Assembly: GCF_030867145.1 (NCBI RefSeq)
Contig: NC_134420.1
Location: 9,195,323-9,259,322, forward strand
Origin: Opisthocomus hoazin
Lineage: Eukaryota > Chordata > Aves > Opisthocomiformes > Opisthocomidae
Reading direction: 5' to 3'
Length of the DNA: 64,000 nucleotides
Shown piece after piece: positions 50,801-61,800 of the stretch (position 1 is its first letter; each line of letters begins with the position of its first letter). The notes under the pieces are model-generated. The model had not been told where the DNA came from and made no database searches. It saw only the letters and a program-made list of their open reading frames with translations. The position numbers were made by a program, and so were the translations under genes.

Positions 50801-53800
50801 ACAGTAGTTAGCTAATGAGACATTTTAGGCGGCACGAGCGCGGACGGCGAGAGCCCGGACACCGCCCGCCCCGACGGCGGGCACGGCCCGGGGCTCTGCT
50901 GGGGGACTGGGGCGCGGGTCGGGGCTCCCCCGCGGGTCGGGGCTCCCCCGCGGGTCGGGGGGCCGCTGCCTTCTCCCACCGGCTGCCGGTAAGAGGGGGG
51001 CTGCGGCCCGACGGCTCCCCCCGGCCGCAGCGCTGCCCGCAGCAGGGCCCGTTCCCTGCCTCCCAGGCCGAGGTTTAGGTTGAGGTTTGGCTTCAGCCCC
51101 TATTAAACGCCCATCCGAGGGGGGACACTCGTACGTGGGTGAAAACAAATCCCCGCGAACCCGGTCCAGCCCTGGGACTCCTCGGAAACGCCGCGGCGGA
51201 CCCAGGCCTCCCGCAGGTTCCCCGGGGGAGCGGGGCGGTGGTCCCTGCGAGACCTACTGGACAGGCCGCGGAGAGCCCCGGACGCGCGTGGGCCACCTCG
51301 GCAGCTTGCCCGCGCCGAGACAGCACCCTGCGGATGTCCCGGGCCCGGCGGGTCCCTTCCGGTCTCTCCGCTCTCCCCACCCGCACCCTCTTCCATTAGA
51401 CGGGGAGGGAGAGAGCCCGTTATTTGCACACACTTGTCAGGGTAAATAATTTATCAGCAGCGCTCCCCCCTCCACCCCCCCAGCCGACAGTTTATTGAAC
51501 CGCACTTACACCCTGCAGGGACCTGCGGCCCGCCCGGGGTGAGGGGGGGGCTGCCGCAGGCGTTGGATGGAGCCGGGGTGGGAGGAGCAGGCTTTGCAGG
51601 GTACGGGGGTGCGGCGGGGCTGCTCGCCCGGTCCCACGGGCCGAGGGTCCCTGCTCGCATCCCAGGTGACCCCTTCTCCTGCGGCGGCCGGGCCGCGCAA
51701 ACCCCGCGCGTTGGCAGGGAGCGGCGGCCCCGGGGGGGCGGCCCCGCCGGCGCTGCCAGGAAGGGGTTTCGCGGCGCGTTTGGAGCCGCTGCCATTAAGG
51801 GGCTTGCGGCTCCCTGCAACCCAGCAGGGTCCTCCAGGGAAGCGTTGGAAACACCACGGCTCCCGCCTGCTTATCTGGCTGTCAATAAAAGGAGATGGCT
51901 CCTAAAGCAGGGCCAGGTGCTGCCTCCCCTGCTCTCCAGCGCGCCGCTCTCCAGAAACCGCTCAGGCGTGAAGCCAAGTCTGCTTGGCCAGGCCTCGGCG
52001 GAGGGAGGCAAACAGTCCCCGCGCCAGCGCCAGAGCGCTCTCTGTTTGCCTTTTTATCTCCTCAAAAAAAAAAAAAAAAAATTAGAGAGAGAGAGAGGGA
52101 AGCGAGGCAGGAAGGTGGGGGAGCGCCGGGAGCAGAGTCCGCGTTCGACTGCGAGATCACCGCAGAGGCGAAAATAGAAAAAAATTCAACAAATTAAAAT
52201 AATGGCAATAATAAAAAAAGGCGGGGGGGGGAGGAAGAAAAAAAAAAAGGCTGCTGTTCGCAGGCGGGACCCCGGGGGCGATGGGGTGCCCCGGGACAGG
52301 CCCCTTCTCGTCCCTCGGACCGGGGGCGGTCGGGCACGGCGCAGTTCCCCCTTCCCCCACCCCACCGCACAACCCCGCGCCAGAGCCCGGGGACCCAGCT
52401 CCCAGCCGGCCCCGGGTGGCTCAGGCGGGGAGCGCTGCTGGGGAAAAGGGGGGGGGGGGAAGACCCCCCGGCACCTCCGTGTGTCCCCCCGTTATTTTTG
52501 TGTCTTCGCAGCCTTCACCTGGGCCGCGGAGGAGGGAGGCGGCTGCGCGGCGCGGAGCCCCGGGGGCGCGGAGGGGAGCCGGGCAGGGGCAGGGACACAG
52601 CAACGCGTTACAAATTTATAAGCATTATACATATTTGATTTACACCTTGATACTAAGTTGTGGGTTTTTTAGTTTCTTTGTGTTTTTGGTGTTTTTTTTT
52701 TTTTCACCGAGGATGCCCCAAACCCCCGTGTTCCCATAGATTGAGCAATTCTCCACACACACTGTAATAATGAGCTTTAATTCTCTACCCAAGCAGAACT
52801 TGAGCAATAATAATAAGCACATCAGAACAATTTGTTTACTGTGGCATTGCACAGGCTGCGGGGTCCAAGACTAGATGCAATAAACGGTAAAAACCGGAGG
52901 AAACTCTCTAGAACAGGAAAAATATTGCGGTAGAAACGTGGTTTTGGCTTTCAAGGAAAGAGGCACTTGACTAGCGTTTTAGCTGGGATGTTTTGCCCTT
53001 GTCCAAGGTATGTGTTTTTAAATACTTTATTTTTATTTCCCCCACACGTTTCTTTGCTTGTCTAACATTTCTGTTTTGCCCCCAGGATTGCGTTTAAACC
53101 TTGGTGCAGAAACGTAATTTTGCTCTTGTTTTAATTTGTTTGGGTTCTTTTTTCTTCTGTTTTTTTTTTTTTTTTTTTATCCCCTCGTCCTGTCTGTTCA
53201 GCCCTCTCGCAGTTTGATAGAACCCGAATAGCTCCATCTCTTCGAATAAAAAAAAATAACCCGAGTTCTTCCTGGAACGGCTCTTTGCGTGGGGCGGTGG
53301 GAAGGGCTGAGCCGCCCCGGCCGTTGTGCGGGCGGCAGCCGGCGAGGCTCTCCCGCAACCCGGTGGCACCGCGCCTGCTCCCGCGCCTTCGCCGGGAGCG
53401 GGCTGAGCCGGCGGCCGGGGCTCCCCGGTCTGCCAGCCCCGACCGGCTAGGAACCCGCCGTAACGAGCGGGAGCACCGTGCGGGAGTGCGTGTTTGCGGG
53501 GGTGTGCGGGGGTGTGTGTGTTAGTTAAAGATGATGCGAGAAACTTCTGTGAACTGAAGCCTCCTAAAGACAGAAATTTAGCTGAAAGATAACGTTTCCC
53601 CTCGCGAAGAACCCCGCTGCAGCCGACTGCATAATAAGAATATTCTTATCAATGCCGTAAGCTTGTTCTCTCATGCCCCCCTCCAAAAAAAAATAAAAAT
53701 CAAGATTTAAAAAAAATACTTGCTTAGAAAAGAAACCTATAGCTACAAATCATTTCTTTATACCTTAACTTTGTAGCTGGGCTTTCGCTATTTTTTTTTC

Positions 53801-54340
53801 CCGAGGACTCCTAACGCTATTAATTTGTCTAAAACTTTATTCTAGGCTGTCTTAAATTATTTCCCTTCTGTATCCTTTAAAACATTTTCATAATAAGCGT
53901 GACTCCGGACAATGTTTGATTTGTTTTTCTCCCCTCATCCCGGTTTAGACTGAGACATTAGCTGAATTCCCTGGGGGTGATTGGATGCAATTCGCTGAAA
54001 GTCGACAGGCACGTCCTGGATGTTAGAAATTCACTTTTCCTCAACGTGACAAGGCTGAGTTCGATCTACAATTGTATTTGAAAGGGCAATGAGCGGAAAG
54101 ATCTCCCATCATTAAAGCCTCCCTCTTCTTTAGCAAAATAACAAGATACTTCATTTGCACACAAAACACTCAGGGAAGAGAAAAAAAAATCCCCAAACCC
54201 CAACCGACCCGCGATAACTCTTTAATAAAACGCTATCTCTGCATAATTTGGGAGGGGGGGGGGAAGACATATCAAAAAGTATCGGAGGTCCCCCAAAGCG
54301 CCCGTGTGATCGAGTTGACTTTTTACTTTAAATCTTGAAT
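50800..54340. other. PAX6 upstream region between P0 and the lens-enhancer candidate
   Basis: CpG-rich from 50820 to 52600 with low-complexity frames on both strands, including an 18-bp tandem repeat at 50913-50960. AT-rich from 52610 to 53270 and from 53540 to 54340, the latter with gaatattcttatcaatgc, cattaaagcc and other homeobox-like words. No credible gene. Confidence 0.6.
50913..50960 (+). repeat. 18-bp tandem repeat, 2.7 copies
   Basis: Unit cgcgggtcggggctcccc occurs at 50913-50930 and 50931-50948, with a third partial copy to 50960, all without mismatch, just upstream of P0. Confidence 0.9.
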
Positions 54341-54349
54341 AAGATGTGA

Positions 54350-54720
54350 GTTGTAACAAGGGGATTTGCACTTACTCCATGACCCTTGTAATTGGATTAA
54401 ATATAGACTGAGACGTACAAAAACATACCAAGATTGACACCTGCCAACTGGACTTCCTTATGATTGATTGTGATGCTTCGTGCTGGCAACAATAATGAAA
54501 TAAATTGTATGGATAAAACAGCACATTTGTCATTTCCGTGCCATAAGAGAGGGAGGCAGCGCGCTAGGCAAGCTGTTATCTGACAGGCGCGAGCAGCAGA
54601 CACAGCCGAGGAGCTAAACAAGGATTCCAGACATTGACAAGACAAATTATAACTTGTCACAACCTTTTTAAATTCAGAAGTTTTCAATTAACATATATAT
54701 TGCTGTTACATATAAGATCG
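54350..54720. promoter_or_regulatory. Candidate lens/surface-ectoderm enhancer (EE) of PAX6
   Basis: An AT-rich, repeat-free block about 3.6-4.0 kb upstream of P0, the distance of the mammalian ectoderm enhancer. It holds five TGACA/TGTCA cores (54435, 54528, 54581, 54635, 54655), a Pbx/Meis-like tgattgattg (54461-54470), Sox-type acaat words (caacaataatg at about 54488) and a caattaac homeobox word. Meis/Prep binding to such sites drives the mouse enhancer. CpG-rich DNA begins abruptly just upstream at 54730. Confidence 0.6.
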
Positions 54721-54729
54721 GCTGGACTC

Positions 54730-55660
54730 GGAGCACAAATAGCCAGGGACGGAGGCCGTCGGGGGGCGGCGGGGGGCTGCGACGCCGGCGCTGCCCCTGC
54801 CCCTGCCCTGCTGCCCGCGCTCCCCGCAGCCCCGGCCCGGGCACGACGCCCCGCAGCCGACCCGGGATCCCCCCCTGCCCCCCCGGGAACGGCTCTCCCG
54901 GAGCGGAGGGACGGGGCGGCGGGGCGGGGGGGGGGTGGCCGGTCCCGCCCGCCTTTGTCCGCGCCCGCCGCCCGGCCGCGGGGTGCGGAGGGGCGCGGAG
55001 GGGGAGGGGGGGTCCGGCGCAGGTAGCGCATCCCTCCGCGGAGTGCTGGGCTGCCCGGTTACAAACCGCCGGCCGCTCCGCCCGGGTGGCAAAACGCGGT
55101 GGGCGGCGGCGCGTCCCGTCGGTGCCCGGTTCGGATTTAGAGCTGTCTGCCCGACGGGTCGGCAGGGACCCCGCGGGACCCCCCCCCTGGAGGGGCCGGG
55201 GCCGGGGCTGGGACCCACACCCGGCAACAGCCCCGCTCCCCCGAGGGCGGCCCCGGGGTCCCGGCGGGGAAAAGCCGAAAAGGGGGACGTCTTCTGCGGG
55301 GGGGAGCGTCGTGGCAGAGGACTTGGGTTTTGGCTGGGGTTCCAGGGTGCCCTGCCGAGGGCGGGGGCCGGCGGGGTGGCTCCGTGTCCGGATTTGGGCC
55401 GTGTCGTCCCGGTCGGGTGGTTTCTGGACGAGTTCTGCCCTTCCCGGTGCGCTGAAGGCGGGAGCCGGCTCCCCGGGGCACGGACCCAAGCCCCCCCGCC
55501 CCAGCCCGCTCCTGTCGCCACCCCCCAAAACGCCAACGAAACTGCCGAGCGTTTCCACGCGGGACGTGGCGAGCTCTGCCCCAGGAGATGCTAACCCGGC
55601 CCCGGGAGCAGGCAGAAACCCTGCCTCTGCCCGAAAGTTGTCGGGTGCCGCTCCAGGGGC
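54730..55660. other. CpG-rich tract upstream of the EE candidate
   Basis: About 0.9 kb of very high GC with long Gly/Pro/Arg-rich open frames on both strands (up to 294 codons) that lack any domain, start context or splice signals. Best read as a CpG island without a gene I can identify. Confidence 0.6.
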
Positions 55661-55869
55661 AGCTCCGGCGCCTATACAAACATTTCTTATCCCTGATTAC
55701 TTTAAAATTTATTTTATTTTGTCTGAGAGGATTTCTGCTGGGTCCGAGGCGAGGGGTGGCGACAGCGCAGGGCTGCAGCAGCGCGGCTCTCCCGGCCGGC
55801 GTCGGGGGCAGAGAAAAAGGACACCACCCCCACCCCCCAAAAAAAAACCCCCGAGTCCCGACTTGAGAA

Positions 55870-56600
55870 AAAGTAACTAATATTCTAAGGCGACCTTTTC
55901 ATTTGCTGTAATTACTGCCAAACTCATTCCTCTAAATTAAATGCTGCAAGTGATTTGAATCCTTGTAAAGCAAAACCCAAGTTCCATCGAATTAGTTGTA
56001 GCCTGCCTGCTTTCCCCAGTGACTGCATCTATTAACATTATAATCTCAAACACCATTTTTTATGTAACACTATTGTTAGTAAATCAACTCCTCAGGTCCA
56101 CAGAGACGCTGACCCCTGGCAATTCAGTGAAAGTGTAATTATCTCCCCGAATCTTGGACAGATTTAAGAGATTACATTTCAACTAAATCTATATCAATGC
56201 TAATTTTTTCCAGACTCCAGGTGCTAGGCACTCCGAAATGGTGTTTCTGCCCAGCAGAATGGGTTACAAAGAGGAGAGGGCTTGCTGTGTAGAGGGCCAA
56301 AAAGAAATGAAGCCCCACACAAAATTACACCTGTTTTTTTGCTACAAAACCTGATTCTTGTATGGCAAAGTTAAACAAAGCAGCTATGCTAAATTAGCGT
56401 TAAATAAAGGCTAGTTTAATGCTCGGTTACAGTCAACTGGTGTATATTTGATGGCTAATTGTCTATCAAAATTAAAAAGAAAAGAACAAATGATTCGTTA
56501 TAAGAAGGTGTTAAAAGCTCCGACAAAAGGACATTTCACAAATATAATATCTGGATGGCGAATTGTCCTTTTGAAGCTTTTTTTAATGTAGTAAAGGCCT
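55870..56600. promoter_or_regulatory. Candidate upstream enhancer block (possibly pancreatic element)
   Basis: AT-rich unique sequence with gctgtaattactgcc, ctaaattaaatg, gtgtaattatctcc, gctaattttttcc, ggctaattgtc and a 10-bp inverted repeat, caaaaggaca (56524-56533) and its complement (56564-56573). In mouse a pancreas enhancer lies just upstream of the lens enhancer; this block occupies a comparable order. Identity is inferred from position only. Confidence 0.3.
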
Positions 56601-56985
56601 GGGACTCCCGAGATATGAATAATGGGGAGCAACGCGCTCTTTGATTCGGAAAGAGCCTCTTTGAACCCCGTCGCTCGAACCAAACGGCCAGGACAATATT
56701 CCGGGAGGAGCGGGGACCCGCGCCGCGGCCGTTTCCGACGGCCGCTTCAATAAATAATGCCCCGGCGGTAAAAAGGCGTTTAAATGTTATTTGCTTTGCG
56801 CTTAAAGAGACCTCGGCGCCTTCTTCCCGGTGGAGAGCGGCTCTCGCTTGCAAATCACCGGGATCAGGAGGGAGAAAACGGTATCTGGGGGGCTGCGGGG
56901 CCGGGATTGATTTTTAATCAGAGTAACGGGCCGGGAAATATTCCGGAGCGGGGGGGAGCGAGAGAGGGAGAACAGCGAAAAACAA

Positions 56986-57006
56986 GGGGGGGGGGGGGGG
57001 GGGGGG
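56986..57006 (+). repeat. Poly-G run (21 G)
   Basis: Uninterrupted run of 21 guanines. Such runs can form G-quadruplexes and are prone to length errors in assemblies. Confidence 0.9.
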
Positions 57007-57713
57007 AAACTAAAAAAAAAGGTAACCACCCCCGCCCAGGCGCAAACCTGTTGTGCGAAGTGAATTACAGAGGAAGGCGGCGGAGCGGGCGCCGGGGCAG
57101 GGCCGGCCCCGCCGCCTCCGCGGGTGCGGAGCCCTGCGCGGGGAGGGAGCGGGTCCGCGCCCCCGCGGACGGCGTGCGGGAGAGCCGGGCTATGCAAAAA
57201 AACCCCGGCTAAATCATGCAGCAAGAACGACAAACCGTCTGGAAAATGGACCCGTGGAGCAGCAAGAATGTACTTTTTTATCTTTGACAACTCGTGTCCT
57301 AAAGAAACTATCTTGAAGATAATTGAAATGATTACAATTCATTGCTGCCTTACTTTGAGTAGGAACAGTCAAATAATGAAATCTTAGTAATACAGAAAAA
57401 ATTTAATTTACATTACACCACTGCTCGAGGTTTCACTTTCTTTTTCTTTTTTTCTTTCCTCTTTTTTTCTGCCCCGCTTCCCCTAGAAATTTTGCGCTCT
57501 CACCTAATTCTGTACATCGCTGCATTATTCATATTCTTCGGGGTTATTTCCCATCCCTTCCCGCCCTGTTCCTTTAGTGATGGTCTTCTCTGAAACTTCC
57601 AGGCACTTCTGGAAGGAGAGTACCCCAAGAGCCAAGGAGGGACCCCAGAAAAAACCCCAGCGAGGCCGGGGTGGCTGCTGCAGCCGGACGGTGGAGGAGA
57701 CGCCCCTGCCCCG

Positions 57714-57771
57714 CAGCCTGAGCGGAGGGTTCGGCTTTCGGTTTTCGTGGCTGAAACCTCCGCTCAGGCTG
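57714..57771. repeat. Inverted repeat (23-bp arms, 12-nt loop)
   Basis: Arm 57714-57736 (cagcctgagcggagg…) pairs with 57749-57771 at 20 of 23 positions; the outer 15 bp are perfect. Loop ttcggttttcgt. Located about 7 kb upstream of P0. Confidence 0.85.
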
Positions 57772-57884
57772 TGATGAGCAAGGGCTGGACAGGCACAATG
57801 TCTCCCCTCCCCTTCAGGGTCTGTCCCACCCGGGGCAGCAGCGATAATCCATTTTTGGAAGCTGTTCTGGGGCTCAGTCCCTCC

Positions 57885-57983
57885 ATAATTATTATTATTA
57901 TCATCGTTTTCATCACTATCATCATCACCACTATCACTATCGCTATTTATTACTATTACTATTACTTACTATTAATTACTATT
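57885..57983 (+). repeat. Imperfect (ATT/ATC)n trinucleotide repeat
   Basis: About 100 bp of attatt, atcatc and actatt units. A minus-strand open frame across it is only repeat-encoded. Confidence 0.85.
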
Positions 57984-58329
57984 TTCACCAGAAAAATGTT
58001 TTCTAGATGCCGTAGACCGTCCCCAGTGATGGAAGAGTTGACTGGGGTGGTTTTTGCCAGAGCTTTGGGCTGGAGGAGGGCAGCAGGGCTCACCTGCCCC
58101 GGGAAATGCAATGGAGCCAGGGTGATCCTCTGCTCCAAGGTCCCCTTGGTCCTCTCGGTCCCCCCGTTCCCCCCCGGCCTCCTTCGCGTTTATTGGCCGT
58201 GGTGCTGCCCAGGATGCCTGAGCCCCTTTTCGGCCTCTCGCCTCGCAGATTGTGCGGGAGGCAGCCTGCCTTTTAATCCAAGTCAGAAATGGACGAGGAT
58301 ACATCCTCAATGCAACTAACTGTTTCTAA

Positions 58330-58870
58330 AAAAAAGACCATCTGGTAATTGTCTTCCTTTAGATCTTCCCTTAATTATGCTTTTAATTAAAGATGGTTCA
58401 AGGCATTGGACCACATGAAGGGCAGTAATTACAAATTACATTACAAACCCAACAGATGTAGCTCTATCTGCTGGGAAAAAGGTACTGGAATAAAATTTGA
58501 CTAAACTTTCGGATAAATTAATCCACTGCCTTGAGAACAGAAGCACATTTTTTATTATGCAGACTCTAGCCAGGATTTAAGTTCTCTGTCATGATTGTTT
58601 TCATATTTCTTTGACATCTATTGATTTGGAGGCAGCTGCAAGGCTTTGTCACAAGAGAGAAGAGCAGTCACAATATATTAGCTTGATGGCATAACTCGAA
58701 TATGAGTAGGAAGGATAGAAACATGACAGGGAGCCACGTGACCGAGTGATGGGTCTCCAACAAAATAAAGAAATTAATTTTTAATAAAAAGCTTTAAAAA
58801 TACCACAGCTAGTGCAACAGCGAGGGCAACGACAGAACTTGTTAATTACCGAGCATCAGAGCCTCTGAAA
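58330..58870. promoter_or_regulatory. Candidate upstream conserved element, 7.6-8.2 kb from P0
   Basis: Repeat-free AT-rich block dense in homeobox cores (cttaattatgc, ttttaattaaag, gcagtaattac, gataaattaatcc) with tttgtcacaag and catgacagg Meis-like words. In mammals the divergent lncRNA PAUPAR starts at a similar distance from PAX6; no promoter or splice signals were recognised here. Confidence 0.35.
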
Positions 58871-61800
58871 ATTACCCCTGAAGACTAGGAGGGGACGGGC
58901 TTCTAATTTCCAGTTAGGAATTGTGTGTTGGGCAGGAGTCACGAGGAGCAAAGCCCCTGCAAAGGGCGTGCTCGGCCAGAGCCCACCCTGCCCCTGGTGC
59001 CAGCCCTGGCCTGGGGACCCCGGGACTCCCGGCTGCCGTGGCTGGGCTCCCCTTCCCCGCCAAGCTCTGGGAGTGAGCATCCCGTTTGCCCACGATCCAC
59101 CCAGGGGCAAAACCCCGAAGCCCCGAGGGGAGTTAATGTAAAGCCCCCCCCGGTGAGCGGGTGTGAAGCAATGCAGACCCCATAGCCTCCGTAACGCGGG
59201 AAGGCAGCTCAAAGATCTCCGGAGGGAGTATCGCCCCAGCAATCTGTGGTCACTGACGGCTCCGGATGAGCCGCTGGCAACGCATAGTGCAGGGCTGCAG
59301 GAACACAGGCGTATGAACGCGACTAAAACGACCTGGTTTCCAGAGGCTGCCTGGCACATTGGGAGGAGATCAAGAAATCGTGGGCGTAAGAGTTTATGAG
59401 ACCCGGTTCTGGTTCAGTGGGTAAAGACATCATCAACGATCAAGGGGCTGTTTTTGTCTACCTCCAGTTCAAAGTATGCGCCTCTCCCGTGTTTTGCCAG
59501 AATCCTGTGCTAAACGTGTAACTGGGAGCTCAAAGTATTTGAGCAGGTTTGGGCAAGGTAGCAGAATTTCCCTGTCTGGGGGAGGCTGTTTGTCAAAAGC
59601 AGTCATTGAAGTCAAGCTGGAGAGCAGGGACAGCGAGGATTCACATGTCAGACGCTCCATCAGACCATTAAGAAGAAATTAAGTTGGGACATTTTGTCTT
59701 CCCCGCTCCCAACCCCACCTCTGTGGGAAAAGCACAACAAAAATCCGGCCAGCGCCTTAACGTGGGGGGTGAGCCTGTCTCCCCTTCAAGCCGCAACACA
59801 GTCTGTGATGCCTTCGGCATCTCTCAGAGGTGAAATTGGATGCAGGAGACTTTGGGTGCGAGGCTGCTTGGAGTTCCCCCTTTGTGCCCATAGCCACATG
59901 CACCTGCACCCCCCCAGACCTTGCTGGCTGTGGGAGCAGCACCCCGAGTGCTCAGACTATATGCATGTAGGGTCGTACCGCGCCTCTGCCTTCCCTCTCG
60001 CACATGTAGACATGGTGATGCTCTTCCCGTCCCGTCTCAGGTGCGATATCCAGCATGCCTCTGCTTAGCTGAGCTCAACGGGCCCTGGCCCAGCTGCTTT
60101 TGGCCCCAGCAGACGTGGCAGCACAAACCAAAGGCAGATCAACACACACGGGCACCCCTCGCACCCGGCCTCGGCTGTACGTTCACACTTTCACACCCTC
60201 TCTGCTAATAGTGTCACATTTTTTTTCCTTCTGAGAAGCGCTAAGCCCTGTGAGCGTCTAACCCACTTTCTTAGCAATTTCTGGATTTCGCCTTTGCGTG
60301 CTGTGGAGAACCACGAACAGACCCTCCTGGCTTCTCGGGGCCCTCGTGTCGGGAAGGTGGTTATTTGGACAGACCGCTTCAAAAGCCTCTTAATCAGCCG
60401 ACTCTGGGTTTCCAGTAATGCTGTAATTTATGATTGCCAAGTGTCAGTAGGTACGGTTGCACAGATACAGCGTGCAATACATTACAGCTCCTAGACTCTC
60501 ATTTTGTTTTGAAATGAGCAAACACTTCTCTATTTGTTCAAATTTTAGCCCTGTATTTTGCTATCATTTCCCACTTTCTAAAAGTGGCCCTGATGACAAA
60601 ATTCCGTAACAGGAATGCAGAATGATTTCAGGTTTAAAAATTATTTTACTGTGAAAATTATACATGCTATCCAGTAAAACCTACGTATATAGTGCAACTA
60701 GTCAATATAAGTTTATAGATTTTCCTGAAAAGCTCTTGCTGCTTACTTATAGAAATATTTTGCATGTCTTTGCACATCAGCAAACGAAAACTTTTGCCCC
60801 AAATTGCAGTAGTGCTTTTAAATCAGATTTGATATAGAACATAGTTTTACTTAAATATATTTATATTTATATATTATATGTATATTGTATATTTATATTA
60901 TACATATAATATAGATATATTTAAATAAATAAATATATGGAATATATTTATATTATATATGGAATATATAGAAATAGAATCTAGATTTCTATATTACTTC
61001 ATTTCTTTGTGATTTGATTGCTCTGCCTGTGGTCCCATGTGTCGCCCTTCAGAAAGGATGCAACATGCTACTGGACAAACGTTTCTTTGTGAAATATGTG
61101 AAAGACTACAGATGTTTCACTGCTCTGCTGGGTAAATCTCAGACCCTTTTTGGTGACGTGGTCTGTACTTGTTTACACAGCAAGGAAGCAAGTGAGGCGT
61201 GCTGTTATTTGAGCTGCAAGCCTCACCAGATAGAAGGTTAAAGCCATATCTGCAGCTCTGGCTTTCACAGGTCTGATCCAAAGATTGCTGACATGGTGGA
61301 CAAATTCCCAGGTCCACGTGTTACCGTCACTAGGCTGAAATCACAGCTCGCACAGAGTACGACGGTATTTATGTCAGCAACTGAATACCACAGGTTTTAT
61401 TTCTATTCTTCTTTCATGACCAATACTAAGCATATTTTTTTTCTATTATTATCTAAAATTGAGCTTTTTCTTGACCTTATAGCTATGTAGTGTGGAGAAT
61501 GTATATACAAATATTAAGTCTTATATACAAATTACCTGTTTCTGGGGGTGGGTTGGGTAGGGATCGAAAGCAGGCAGTATGTGGAAGAGTCTGCTTCTTT
61601 AACAGCACGTCTCACAGCCACGATCACTATTCATGTGTGAATCGTATTTCATGCAGTAATGATGTTGCATAAACCAGCAGTTTCAGAGGTGTAGAGTAGA
61701 TGCAATAATGTCAGCCTTTTTCGGCACAGCAGAGCCTGTTCCTTGGAGTTTGTCTGAGCTGATGCTGTCTGAGGATGGTCATGAGTTGGGAATGTCCACA

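Larger units (their letters stand above)
56600..58330. other. Upstream mixed CpG and simple-repeat region
   Basis: CpG-rich from 56650 to 57190 with a 21-G run at 56986-57006, then T-rich sequence, a hairpin at 57714-57771 and an (ATT/ATC)n tract. No credible gene. Confidence 0.6.

Noticed and set aside
54674..55558. 294-codon minus-strand frame, and overlapping frames of 180-276 codons
   Set aside because: All are Gly/Pro/Arg-rich products of CpG-rich DNA, open in several frames on both strands at once, with no domains.
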